Source: Dehalococcoidia bacterium UBA1332 (GTDB lineage: Bacteria; Chloroflexota; Dehalococcoidia; Lucifugimonadales; Lucifugimonadaceae). Taken from it: a stretch of 7,194 bases of DNA. The position numbers and the translations under genes were made by a program. Below are positions 1 through 6,447 of this stretch, piece by piece. Position 1 is the stretch's first letter, and each line of letters begins with the position of its first letter. The stretch lies in assembly GCA_002306745.1 (NCBI GenBank), contig DBSW01000178.1:1-7194 (forward strand). The letters run 5' to 3'. Below the pieces are notes generated by a model. That model worked only from the letters and a program-made list of their open reading frames with translations. It searched no databases and was not told the DNA's origin.

Positions 1-170
1 CATCGAGAAATTTAATCCGTTCCCCATTTGTATTTTAACAAATGACACATACTCAAAAGAGTAACATTACGATTAAGATTCTGAACCCAAATAGGAATAT
101 CACTACGCCAAGAAGACACAAATTGAAAAGTAGTAAATAGATTAATCACACTGAAGATCGATATAGAAAA
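1..170. other. AT-rich upstream region without a recognisable gene
   Basis: I see no convincing gene here. Short open stretches run in from the left edge on the + strand and stop within the first 65 bases; one could be the tail of an upstream gene, but nothing identifies it. A 94-codon minus-strand reading frame crosses this stretch and runs into the T-box Stem I, so it is very probably fortuitous. A perfect 7-bp inverted repeat (25-31 with 38-44, 6-base loop) is present but has no U-run on either strand, so it does not look like an intrinsic terminator. The region probably separates the trp operon from whatever lies to the left. Confidence 0.5.
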
Positions 171-200
171 TTGACTGATGATACCGTTAGGGCTTATCCT
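171..200 (+). promoter_or_regulatory. candidate sigma-70-type promoter of the trp operon
   Basis: A TTGACT hexamer at 171-176 matches the -35 consensus at 5 of 6 bases. TATCCT at 195-200 matches the -10 consensus at 4 of 6, after an 18-base spacer. Transcription would start near 206-208, about 20 bases before the first recognisable T-box Stem I element, which is where a promoter for this leader should be. The match and the position are seen directly; promoter activity is inferred. The -10 box is imperfect, so another start in the AT-rich region cannot be excluded. Confidence 0.5.
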
Positions 201-225
201 CGAGTAGAGTTCAAATTTAATATCT

Positions 226-506
226 GCGACGATCGGGACTAGTAGGTTTCGGTACGGATCAAAGAGAATCGGGGCAAGGTGTAAGCCCGATATCACGACC
301 GTAACTGAATGGCCCCGTGAGCTTCGAAGCGAAAGATTATCAAGTAGTTTCCGACGGAGTTGGCACCGTTATCAGAGCCTAGGGCCTACGGTCTCGAATG
401 CCTTGACCACGTGCCCGACAAAGATTTCGTATCACCGTTCCTGATACGACAATAAGGGTGGCACCGCGGGAAATCCTCGCCCCTTGCACTGGGAGCGAGG
501 TTTTTT
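226..506 (+). promoter_or_regulatory. T-box riboswitch leader, tryptophan specific, transcription-attenuation type
   Basis: This leader RNA senses uncharged tRNA-Trp and allows read-through into trpS and the trp genes. Visible parts: a GA/GA kink-turn-like motif (228-229 opposite 319-320); a lower helix 234-237/314-317; a specifier loop with AGTA at 241-244 opposite GAA plus the specifier TGG (Trp) at 310-312; an upper helix 245-253/298-306 with one mismatch; distal Stem I motifs AGAGA (263-267) and GGTG (278-281) flanking helix 268-273/286-291; Stem II 353-357/366-370; a possible Stem IIA/B pseudoknot (382-385 with 413-416); Stem III 428-434/442-448. The antiterminator pairs 454-458 with 481-485 and 466-470 with 476-480, leaving the 7-base bulge TGGCACC (459-465). 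TGGC fits an acceptor end of GCCA, and bacterial tRNA-Trp normally has G at the discriminator position. The UGG codon, C462 and the downstream trpS all point to Trp. Confidence 0.95.
475..506 (+). terminator. T-box conditional intrinsic terminator
   Basis: A GC-rich hairpin pairs 475-480 (CCTCGC) with 495-500 (GCGAGG), extended by 481-483/491-493 across a bulged A494, and is followed at once by six T (501-506). Its 5' arm is the same segment that forms the 3' arm of the antiterminator, so the two folds exclude each other. This is the standard logic of a T-box that works by transcription termination. Charged tRNA-Trp should favour this hairpin and stop transcription before trpS; uncharged tRNA-Trp should stabilise the antiterminator. 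Confidence 0.93.
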
Positions 507-513
507 ATCCCCA

Positions 514-539
514 AATTTCTGTGGAAATACACAGAAATT
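514..539 (+). repeat. perfect 10-bp inverted repeat between the T-box terminator and trpS
   Basis: AATTTCTGTG at 514-523 is followed, after the loop GAAATA (524-529), by its exact reverse complement at 530-539. In RNA this gives an uninterrupted 10-bp hairpin starting 8 bases after the terminator U-run. It lacks a U-run of its own, so it is not an obvious terminator. It could protect the 5' end of a processed read-through transcript, mark a cleavage site, or serve as a DNA operator for a dimeric regulator. The inverted repeat is certain; any role is speculation. Confidence 0.6.
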
Positions 540-544
540 GGAAA

Positions 545-580
545 TGACTCAACCTCGATTAACAATTAAATCGAAAGTCA
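545..580 (+). other. possible second hairpin just upstream of the trpS start
   Basis: TGACT (545-549) can pair with AGTCA (576-580), and inside it TCGATT (555-560) can pair with AATCGA (569-574) around an 8-base AT-rich loop. The internal loop is asymmetric: 5 bases on one side and a single A on the other. The structure ends 9 bases before the trpS ATG and contains the only weak purine-rich candidate ribosome binding site (573-577). It could lower or tune trpS translation. Much of it is A/U pairing, so stability is uncertain. Confidence 0.35.
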
Positions 581-589
581 ATCGATAGC

Positions 590-1612
590 ATGGCCGCCAA
601 CGAACAAAAAAAGAGAATACTCACCGGTATCCGTCCAACCGGAGCACTACACCTCGGTCACTATGTAGGTGCGTTGCATAACTGGGTCGATCTACAGAAC
701 CAGTATGAATGCTACTTCCTTATAGCCGACTACCAGGCACTCGGAGACCATTTCCACGACATCGACCTTATTCGAGATTCAGTATTGCAAGTCACACTCG
801 ACTGGCTTGCAGTCGGACTCGACCCCGAAAACTCATCATTCGTGGTACAGAGTTATGTTCCAGAGTTTGCAGAACTTACGATGTTGCTCAGCTTCATCAC
901 GCCCCTGGGGATGCTGGAACGCAACCCTACGCTAAAAGGGGAGTTGGATGCGCTTGAAGTAGAACGGCGAACTGTAGGATTTTTCAACTATCCGATGAGC
1001 CAAGTTGCAGACATTTTGATTCCACGAGCCCACCTCGTACCAGTTGGGGATGATCAGTCACCGCATGTAGAAATGACACGCGAAGTAGCTCGTAAATTCA
1101 ACCGCATGTTTGGCGAGGTGTTTCCAGAAGCAGAAACGTTAATTGGAAAAATCCCAAGACTTTCAGGAACCGACGGTCAGGGTAAGATGAGCAAGTCCAA
1201 AGGCAACGTGATCATGCTCGGAGACGATGAAAAAACAGTCACAAAGAAAGTTCGAGGAATGTTCACTGACCCCAACCGGATCAGAGCGGACATACCGGGT
1301 AAGGTCGAAGGAAACCCGCTTTTCCAATATCACGATGCATTCAATCCAGACACAAACCAAGTAGAAGATTTCAAAACCCGTTACCGAGAAGGCAACATTG
1401 GCGACGTTGAGGTCAAAATGGCACTAGCGGAAGCCATAAACAACTTCCTAGATCCTATACGCGAAAAACGTCATTATTACGAAGGGAACATGAACCTTGT
1501 TGAGGACGCACTGATGGCAGGGGTTGCACGCACACGTGTCATAGCAGCCGAAACAATGAAAATGGTTAGAGATGCTATGCGTATATCAAGCTACACAAAG
1601 AACTGGAAATAA
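590..1612 (+). CDS. trpS: tryptophanyl-tRNA synthetase (TrpRS)
   Basis: Class Ic aminoacyl-tRNA synthetase of 340 residues that activates tryptophan with ATP and loads it on tRNA-Trp in the cytoplasm. The length is normal for bacterial TrpRS. The HIGH-type motif is HLGH at residues 21-24 in the Rossmann fold, and KMSKS is intact at 199-203. The segment VADIL supplies D141, equivalent to the indole-binding Asp132 of Bacillus stearothermophilus TrpRS, and GDDQ gives Q156, equivalent to Gln147. It has LERNPTLK (109-116) where the common type has ERMTQFK, so it belongs to the other bacterial TrpRS subgroup. R15 and Q49 replace the usual Gln9 and His43. The ATG at 590 gives a normal N-terminus 9 residues before the first strand of the fold, although the ribosome binding site is weak. 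It is the first gene after the T-box, so it should be induced by uncharged tRNA-Trp. Family assignment is secure. Confidence 0.97.
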   Translation: MAANEQKKRILTGIRPTGALHLGHYVGALHNWVDLQNQYECYFLIADYQALGDHFHDIDLIRDSVLQVTLDWLAVGLDPENSSFVVQSYVPEFAELTMLLSFITPLGMLERNPTLKGELDALEVERRTVGFFNYPMSQVADILIPRAHLVPVGDDQSPHVEMTREVARKFNRMFGEVFPEAETLIGKIPRLSGTDGQGKMSKSKGNVIMLGDDEKTVTKKVRGMFTDPNRIRADIPGKVEGNPLFQYHDAFNPDTNQVEDFKTRYREGNIGDVEVKMALAEAINNFLDPIREKRHYYEGNMNLVEDALMAGVARTRVIAAETMKMVRDAMRISSYTKNWK

Positions 1613-1710
1613 ACGAATCAAGTAACACGAGTGACGAATAACTACAAAGAAAAAAATCGCTGCCCGATAAACCAATATCGACTTTCGTTCAAGCCAACTT
1701 CTATCTCCAC

Positions 1711-1715
1711 GAGGT
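1711..1715 (+). promoter_or_regulatory. ribosome binding site of trpE
   Basis: GAGGT lies 8 bases before the ATG at 1724, a near-ideal Shine-Dalgarno position, and fixes the trpE start. It is clearly stronger than anything in front of trpS, trpG or trpD. The rest of the 111-base trpS-trpE gap (1613-1723) shows no terminator hairpin, second T-box or convincing promoter. Confidence 0.8.
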
Positions 1716-1723
1716 AAACAAAC

Positions 1724-3274
1724 ATGGCTAGCTACACACCAGACCTGAAGACATTCAAAAATCTCTCAACTAACCACAACCTAATCCCTGTTTATCGCGA
1801 GATAAGCGCTGATCTCGAAACCCCAGTTTCTGCTTTTTTAAAGACATCAGTAGGTTCCCACTCATTCCTTTTTGAATCAGTAGAAGGCGGGGAGAACGTT
1901 GCCCGCTACAGTATTCTGGGCACCGAACCATCAGAAGTACTCACAACCGGAAAAGGTACTGAGCACGGCGAGATTGACCCGCTCGACTTACTGCGCGATC
2001 GAATGTCGGCCGTAAAATACGCAACTGTCGAAGGTCTTCCAAAATTCCATGGAGGAGCCGTAGGATTCCTTTCTTACGACACGATCCGATATTTTGAACC
2101 TACAGTCCCACCCATCAGCGAAGAAAAATCCGGCCTAAATGTACCTGAATCAGTTTTCATGTTAACTGACTCAGTCCTAATATTCGACCACGTTCGCCAC
2201 ACTATATTCGTAGTCTCTCACGCAAGTGTGAATGGAAATTCTGAGGAGTCTTACGAGAGAGCAACTGCAAAAATAGAAGAAGTAATTGCTCGACTAGATA
2301 AGCCAATCCCAGCAGGAAGCTCCAGACGTAATTTCCTCCCGCCTTCAGGATTCACCTCACGCGACCCAAATCTCGACTATAGTGCAGTCGGCCATCCTGA
2401 AGAACCACCCATTGAACATGGCGAAGCGGCTGATCAACCCTACGTACCAAACATGACCCGAAAATACTATGGCGAAGCCGTCGCAAAGTGCAAGCAAGCC
2501 ATACAAGAAGGTGAAGTAATCCAAGTAGTATTCTCGCAACGGCTGGCACGCAGAACACCAGTCAAACCGTTCGACCTTTACCGTTCACTTAGAGCGATAA
2601 ACCCATCTCCCTATATGTTTTTTGTTGAATTAGACGACTTCCATATCGTCGGCGCTTCACCAGAACTTCTAACCCAGGTGATCGATGGCAAAATGGCGGT
2701 TCATCCCATTGCTGGAACACGTCCCAGAGGGGCGACACCAGAACACGACGATGAACTCGAAAATGAACTTATCAATGATGAAAAAGAAGTAGCAGAGCAC
2801 GTAATGCTTCTCGACCTCGGACGAAACGACGTCGGGCGTGTCTCGGACCCGGGAAGCGTGGATGTCACTCAGAGCTTTGAAGTAGAAAAGTACTCACACG
2901 TAATGCATATAGTTTCACACGTCACGGGTGACCTATCTGAGAATTACGATGCATTCGACGCTATGAAAGCAGCGTTCCCTGCAGGTACCGTTTCTGGTGC
3001 GCCTAAAGTACGAGCGATGCAACTTATTGCTGAATTAGAACCAGACAAACGAGGCCCTTACAGCGGTGCGGTTGGATACTTTAGCTTCACCGGCAACATG
3101 GATACAGCTATATCCCTTAGAACTATGGTTCTCAAAGACGGAGTAGCTTATCTCCAAGCTGGTGGTGGAATCGTCGCCGACAGTGATACCCAGACCGAGT
3201 ACGAAGAAACACTCCACAAAATGGGGGCACTTATGCGGGCTATCGATCACGCTGAGGAATCCTCAAGTGCCTAG
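1724..3274 (+). CDS. trpE: anthranilate synthase component I (canonical copy)
   Basis: TrpE of 516 residues converts chorismate to anthranilate using ammonia delivered by TrpG, the first committed step to tryptophan. The N-terminal domain (about 20-165) has the feedback motif FLFES at 48-52 with the usual following VEGG. A proline-rich, charged linker (about 195-243) precedes the chorismate-binding domain. That domain holds NPSPYM (293-298, tryptophan site), HPIAGTRPRG (327-336) and YSHVMH, whose H395 matches catalytic His398 of E. coli. It also has GTVSGAPK (421-428), R466 (Arg469 equivalent) and E492/E495, the Mg-binding pair. PIAGT, rather than the PIKGT of classic aminodeoxychorismate synthase, supports TrpE over PabB. 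H399 stands where enteric enzymes have Arg402, a position linked to feedback. The start is set by a strong ribosome binding site. Its stop codon overlaps the start of the second trpE, and it probably shares the T-box transcript with trpS. Confidence 0.95.
   Translation: MASYTPDLKTFKNLSTNHNLIPVYREISADLETPVSAFLKTSVGSHSFLFESVEGGENVARYSILGTEPSEVLTTGKGTEHGEIDPLDLLRDRMSAVKYATVEGLPKFHGGAVGFLSYDTIRYFEPTVPPISEEKSGLNVPESVFMLTDSVLIFDHVRHTIFVVSHASVNGNSEESYERATAKIEEVIARLDKPIPAGSSRRNFLPPSGFTSRDPNLDYSAVGHPEEPPIEHGEAADQPYVPNMTRKYYGEAVAKCKQAIQEGEVIQVVFSQRLARRTPVKPFDLYRSLRAINPSPYMFFVELDDFHIVGASPELLTQVIDGKMAVHPIAGTRPRGATPEHDDELENELINDEKEVAEHVMLLDLGRNDVGRVSDPGSVDVTQSFEVEKYSHVMHIVSHVTGDLSENYDAFDAMKAAFPAGTVSGAPKVRAMQLIAELEPDKRGPYSGAVGYFSFTGNMDTAISLRTMVLKDGVAYLQAGGGIVADSDTQTEYEETLHKMGALMRAIDHAEESSSA
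3254..3258 (+). promoter_or_regulatory. ribosome binding site of the second trpE, inside trpE
   Basis: GAGGA lies within the last codons of the first trpE, 8 bases before the in-frame GTG at 3267. It decides the start: the open frame extends upstream to an ATG at 3162, but that would overlap trpE by more than 110 bases and add 35 residues unlike any TrpE N-terminus. Confidence 0.75.
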
Positions 3275-4778
3275 CCTAAACATTAAAACGACCCCTGAAG
3301 AGTTCAGTTTCAATTCAAAGAAATTTAACGTGACGACCGTTCACGGTGTAGTCGAACCCATTGAGCTCCATCCTGTTGAAGCATTCAAAGCACTTCAATT
3401 TAAAGATCACCCGGCATTTATTTCTGAGTCTAGATCTCCTGAAAAAGGAGCCTCCAGGTATTCATATATTTGCCCAAACGTTAGAACTATTGTCAGGACA
3501 GGTCCGGATGAATCATACGGAGACGTTGACCCAATAGAAACCCTGCGGAAAAAATTCAAGTCGCAATCGGTACCGCCACTAGCCAACTTGCCTGCTCTCA
3601 TTACAGGTGCATTTGGCTTCATAGGCTACGAAGCCATAAAGCACTTCGAGCCGTCCATAAAAAATCTGCCTAAAGACCCAACCGGTTCACCGGTTTCAGC
3701 ATTTGTGTTTCCAGCTGAATTGCTCGTATTCGACCACGAACTCAATCAGATTCACATAATAGTTTTTTCTGAAACAGGTAACACATTTAACGCTGCTATC
3801 GACCGCATCTCAGAAATATCAAGAACACTAGACACTGCGTCTCTCACTAATCAAGTAAATCAAGTCCTAGACACCGAAGCTCCAGATATTCACAGGACGT
3901 CATTGGTGAGTGATATCGAGTATAAAAAAAGGGTCAATTCAGCACGTAATACAATCATCGCTGGAGAGTTAATTCAGGTGGTTTTAGGACGGAGAATCAC
4001 CATCAATACGTCTGCTAACCCTTTAGATATATATGAACACCTGACGACAATGAATCCTTCCCCATATATGTATCTAGTTGACCTTGGTGACATGCAGATA
4101 ATCGGAGCATCTCCTGAATTAATGATCCGCTCGAAAGGTAATGTTGCATCGATCCATCCGATCGCAGGGACGCGCCCGCGTGGAGATACAGCTGAAGAGG
4201 ATCTACAAAACGAAGCTGACCTTATTTCAAACGAAAAAGAGACTGCGGAACATGTAATGCTAGTAGATCTTGCACGTAATGACTTGGGTCGCGTCTGCAA
4301 AATAGGCAGTGTGAAAGTCCAATCATTAAAGCATGTTGAACGTTACTCACATGTGATGCATCTGGTATCTCGAATCGAAGGACATCTATCGAAAGACAAC
4401 AGTGGACTAGATGCGTTCAAGGCGGGATTCCCCATCGGAACACTCTCAGGCGCACCAAAACTACGAGCTATTCAGCTGATCGCCGACCTAGAGATGGAAG
4501 GACGTGGCCCTTATTGTGGCGGTATAGGATGGTTCGGACAAAACGGAGACGTAGATACAGGAACAATAATTCGTTCCATAATCTTGAGAGGTGGTGTAGC
4601 ACATGTCCAGGGTGGAGCAGGCATTGTTTTCGATTCCGAACCAATCTCTGAAAATCTAGAATCATTACAAAAAATGAAAGCCCCCCTTTTAGCAATAGCG
4701 AAAGCGGAAGTAACCAAAAGCCAACAATCAATAAACGATGCAACACTAAGACACCCTGTTAGAGTCATGACCAAGTAA
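3267..4778 (+). CDS. trpE: second anthranilate synthase component I paralogue, divergent
   Basis: A second TrpE-family protein of 503 residues in tandem with the first, overlapping it by 8 bases and starting with GTG. The same domain order is present, and the C-terminal halves look about half identical by eye. Catalytic features remain: HPIAGTRPRG (297-306), YSHVMH with H365, R436, and E462/E465, so I expect an active chorismate enzyme of anthranilate-synthase type. PIAGT lacks the Lys of classic PabB. Differences from its neighbour: FISES (51-55) followed by RSPE instead of VEGG; Y269 where TrpE has Phe after NPSPYM; GRR (241-243) instead of SQR; QGGAGIVF (448-455) instead of QAGGGIVA; a shorter inter-domain linker; and a tail of about 23 residues after the conserved end. 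R369 matches the enteric Arg402 that the first copy lacks. It probably uses the adjacent TrpG. An isoenzyme with altered feedback, a PabB-like role or a hetero-oligomer partner are all possible. Confidence 0.88.
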   Translation: MPSLNIKTTPEEFSFNSKKFNVTTVHGVVEPIELHPVEAFKALQFKDHPAFISESRSPEKGASRYSYICPNVRTIVRTGPDESYGDVDPIETLRKKFKSQSVPPLANLPALITGAFGFIGYEAIKHFEPSIKNLPKDPTGSPVSAFVFPAELLVFDHELNQIHIIVFSETGNTFNAAIDRISEISRTLDTASLTNQVNQVLDTEAPDIHRTSLVSDIEYKKRVNSARNTIIAGELIQVVLGRRITINTSANPLDIYEHLTTMNPSPYMYLVDLGDMQIIGASPELMIRSKGNVASIHPIAGTRPRGDTAEEDLQNEADLISNEKETAEHVMLVDLARNDLGRVCKIGSVKVQSLKHVERYSHVMHLVSRIEGHLSKDNSGLDAFKAGFPIGTLSGAPKLRAIQLIADLEMEGRGPYCGGIGWFGQNGDVDTGTIIRSIILRGGVAHVQGGAGIVFDSEPISENLESLQKMKAPLLAIAKAEVTKSQQSINDATLRHPVRVMTK

Positions 4779-4783
4779 TAACA

Positions 4784-5359
4784 ATGCTTCTACTAATCGA
4801 CAACTACGATAGTTTCACTTACAACCTTTTCCAATACCTGTCAGAACTTGGTGCTAACGTGCAGGTCGTCAGAAACGACAAATCAACCGTCGAAGAACTG
4901 TCCGCCATGAATCCTGATCGAGTGGTTATCTCACCTGGTCCGTCCACACCAGATAATGCTGGCATCTCGGTGGATGTGATTAAGCACTTCGCTGGCAAAG
5001 TACCAATACTGGGTGTTTGTCTAGGACATCAATGCATAGCGCAAGCCTTTGGAGGAATAGTCAAGGGTGCCGGTGAAATACGACATGGGAAAACCTCCTC
5101 AATCCATCACACAGGAGAGGGGGTTTTCGCCAACTTGCCACAACCTTTCGAAGCGGTTAGATACCACTCACTCGCCGTCGAGCCAGATACAGTTCCTAAT
5201 GACTTCAACGTAACAGCCAAAACTGAAAACGGGATCATAATGGGAATCCGACACAAAGAACTAGATGTTGAGGGAGTTCAATTCCATCCGGAATCAATAA
5301 TGACTGAATCTGGAAAAGATCTCCTGAAAAATTTCTTAGACAAGCCATCAGGATCATAG
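4784..5359 (+). CDS. trpG: anthranilate synthase component II, glutamine amidotransferase
   Basis: Class I glutamine amidotransferase of 191 residues, the normal length for an unfused TrpG/PabA. It hydrolyses glutamine and channels ammonia to TrpE. The triad is complete: nucleophile C79 in GVCLGHQ (77-83), and H168 with E170 in FHPES. The oxyanion-loop motif SPGPSTP (50-56) and the N-terminal IDNYDSFTYN are typical. Only 5 bases separate it from the upstream stop and no good ribosome binding site is seen, so translation is probably coupled to the second trpE. With two trpE copies and one trpG here, it may serve both subunits. TrpG and PabA cannot be told apart by sequence alone, and in some bacteria one protein serves both tryptophan and folate pathways; the context favours TrpG. 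Confidence 0.95.
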   Translation: MLLLIDNYDSFTYNLFQYLSELGANVQVVRNDKSTVEELSAMNPDRVVISPGPSTPDNAGISVDVIKHFAGKVPILGVCLGHQCIAQAFGGIVKGAGEIRHGKTSSIHHTGEGVFANLPQPFEAVRYHSLAVEPDTVPNDFNVTAKTENGIIMGIRHKELDVEGVQFHPESIMTESGKDLLKNFLDKPSGS

Positions 5360-5400
5360 AACGAGTCAAACAAACCGTCATAAGAACAAAATCAATAAAC

Positions 5401-6447
5401 ATGAACATTAAAGAAGCAATACAGATGACTGCTGAAGGTGCTGACCTTGACGAGAATCAGGCCTCAGACGTTATGCGAGAAATCATGAACGGAGTGGCAA
5501 CTCCGGCGCAATTCGGTGCATTCATGACTGCGATTCGCATGAAGGGAGAAACGCCCTCGGAAATCGCCGGTATGGCAACCGTAATGCGTGAGGTCTCACT
5601 TCGAATAAACACCAATCTTGAGATGATAGATACGTGCGGTACCGGTGGAAGCGGGCTCGATTGGTTCAACATATCCACTGCTTCTGCTTTTGTAGTGGCT
5701 GGAAGTGGTGTCCCAGTAGCCAAACACGGCAATCGAGCTATGTCAGGCTCAACGGGTAGCGCAGACGTACTAGAAGCACTGGGGATAAACATTTCACTTG
5801 GTCCTGAACAGGTCAAACACTGCTTCGATGAAGCAGGAATAGGATTCATGTTTGCCCAGACATTCCACCCAGCTATGAAGTACGCAGGTCCGCTTCGACC
5901 ACAGTTAGGTATACGAACTATCTTTAACTTTCTTGGACCGCTCACAAATCCCGCAGGGGTAAAAAGGCAAGTGATTGGAGTGTCAGACGCCAAATTCGCC
6001 GACAAAATCGCCAAAGCCCTAGAAATTCTAGGAACTGAATATGCATTCGTAGTTAATGCCGAAAGCGGTGCCGACGAAGTTGACATTGAAGGACACACGC
6101 TCCTTTACCAGATTAACAAAGACGGCCTAAAGCGCCGAAGGACTCGAGCCGCAGATTTCGGCCTCCAAGAAGGTCTAAGAGAGCACCTAACCGTAGAATC
6201 TACAGAAGAGTCAGCTCAAATTATCAAAGACCTATTTTCCGGCGCCGGAGGAGGACACAACCCACCCTTAGCTCCAGAAACCTCAAGAAGAAACGTTGTA
6301 GTACTTAACGCAGCCACTGCTCTAATGGCTGCTGGAAAAGCCGTCGCTTTTCAGGAAGCAGCAGCTATAGCTCAAGACTCCATAGATTCTGGCGCAGCTC
6401 AGGCCAAATTGAACGCGCTAATTAAAGTAAGTCAGGAACAATCTTGA
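5401..6447 (+). CDS. trpD: anthranilate phosphoribosyltransferase
   Basis: TrpD of 348 residues joins anthranilate to PRPP, giving phosphoribosyl-anthranilate and pyrophosphate. The length is that of a stand-alone TrpD, with no fused TrpG domain. The helical N-terminal part (1-70) has the family pattern. The PRPP-binding glycine loop CGTGGSG spans 79-85, followed by NISTA (90-94), KHGNR (108-112), GSADVLEALG (119-128) and IRTIFNFLGPLTNP (171-184). D225/E226 in GADEVDIEG form the metal-binding pair of the family. The AMSGSTG stretch replaces the commoner SSKSG or SSRSG. It begins 41 bases after trpG with only a weak AAGA upstream, and its stop overlaps the trpC start. No truncation or frameshift is apparent. 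Confidence 0.96.
   Translation: MNIKEAIQMTAEGADLDENQASDVMREIMNGVATPAQFGAFMTAIRMKGETPSEIAGMATVMREVSLRINTNLEMIDTCGTGGSGLDWFNISTASAFVVAGSGVPVAKHGNRAMSGSTGSADVLEALGINISLGPEQVKHCFDEAGIGFMFAQTFHPAMKYAGPLRPQLGIRTIFNFLGPLTNPAGVKRQVIGVSDAKFADKIAKALEILGTEYAFVVNAESGADEVDIEGHTLLYQINKDGLKRRRTRAADFGLQEGLREHLTVESTEESAQIIKDLFSGAGGGHNPPLAPETSRRNVVVLNAATALMAAGKAVAFQEAAAIAQDSIDSGAAQAKLNALIKVSQEQS
6434..6437 (+). promoter_or_regulatory. ribosome binding site of trpC
   Basis: AGGA lies within the final codons of trpD, 6 bases before the TTG at 6444. Its presence and spacing support TTG as the trpC start; no ATG or GTG in that frame lies near the expected N-terminus. Confidence 0.65.

Noticed and set aside
25..44. 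7-bp hairpin as terminator of an upstream gene
   Set aside because: Perfect pairing but AT-rich and without a T-run on either strand.
12..296. 94-codon minus-strand open frame in the upstream region
   Set aside because: It runs through the distal half of T-box Stem I, whose sequence is explained by RNA structure on the + strand, and its translation resembles no family I recognise.
226..506. Leader-peptide attenuator or TRAP-type trp control
   Set aside because: No short open frame rich in Trp codons and no array of spaced GAG/TAG triplets precedes trpS or trpE, while the T-box elements fit throughout.
1613..1723. Second T-box, attenuator or promoter between trpS and trpE
   Set aside because: No T-box consensus, no Trp-codon leader peptide, no GC-rich hairpin with a T-run and no convincing -35/-10 pair was found.
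3162..3266. Upstream ATG extension of the second trpE
   Set aside because: The extra 35 residues are the first trpE read in another frame, whereas the GTG at 3267 has a good ribosome binding site and gives a normal N-terminus.
3267..4778. Second trpE as aminodeoxychorismate synthase (pabB) or a pseudogene
   Set aside because: The PIKGT lysine of classic PabB is Ala here, as in TrpE, and the frame is intact with the catalytic His, Arg and Glu residues present. PabB remains an untested alternative.
5457..6098. 213-codon minus-strand open frame
   Set aside because: It lies wholly inside trpD, whose catalytic motifs are intact on the + strand; it is a shadow of that gene's codon use.
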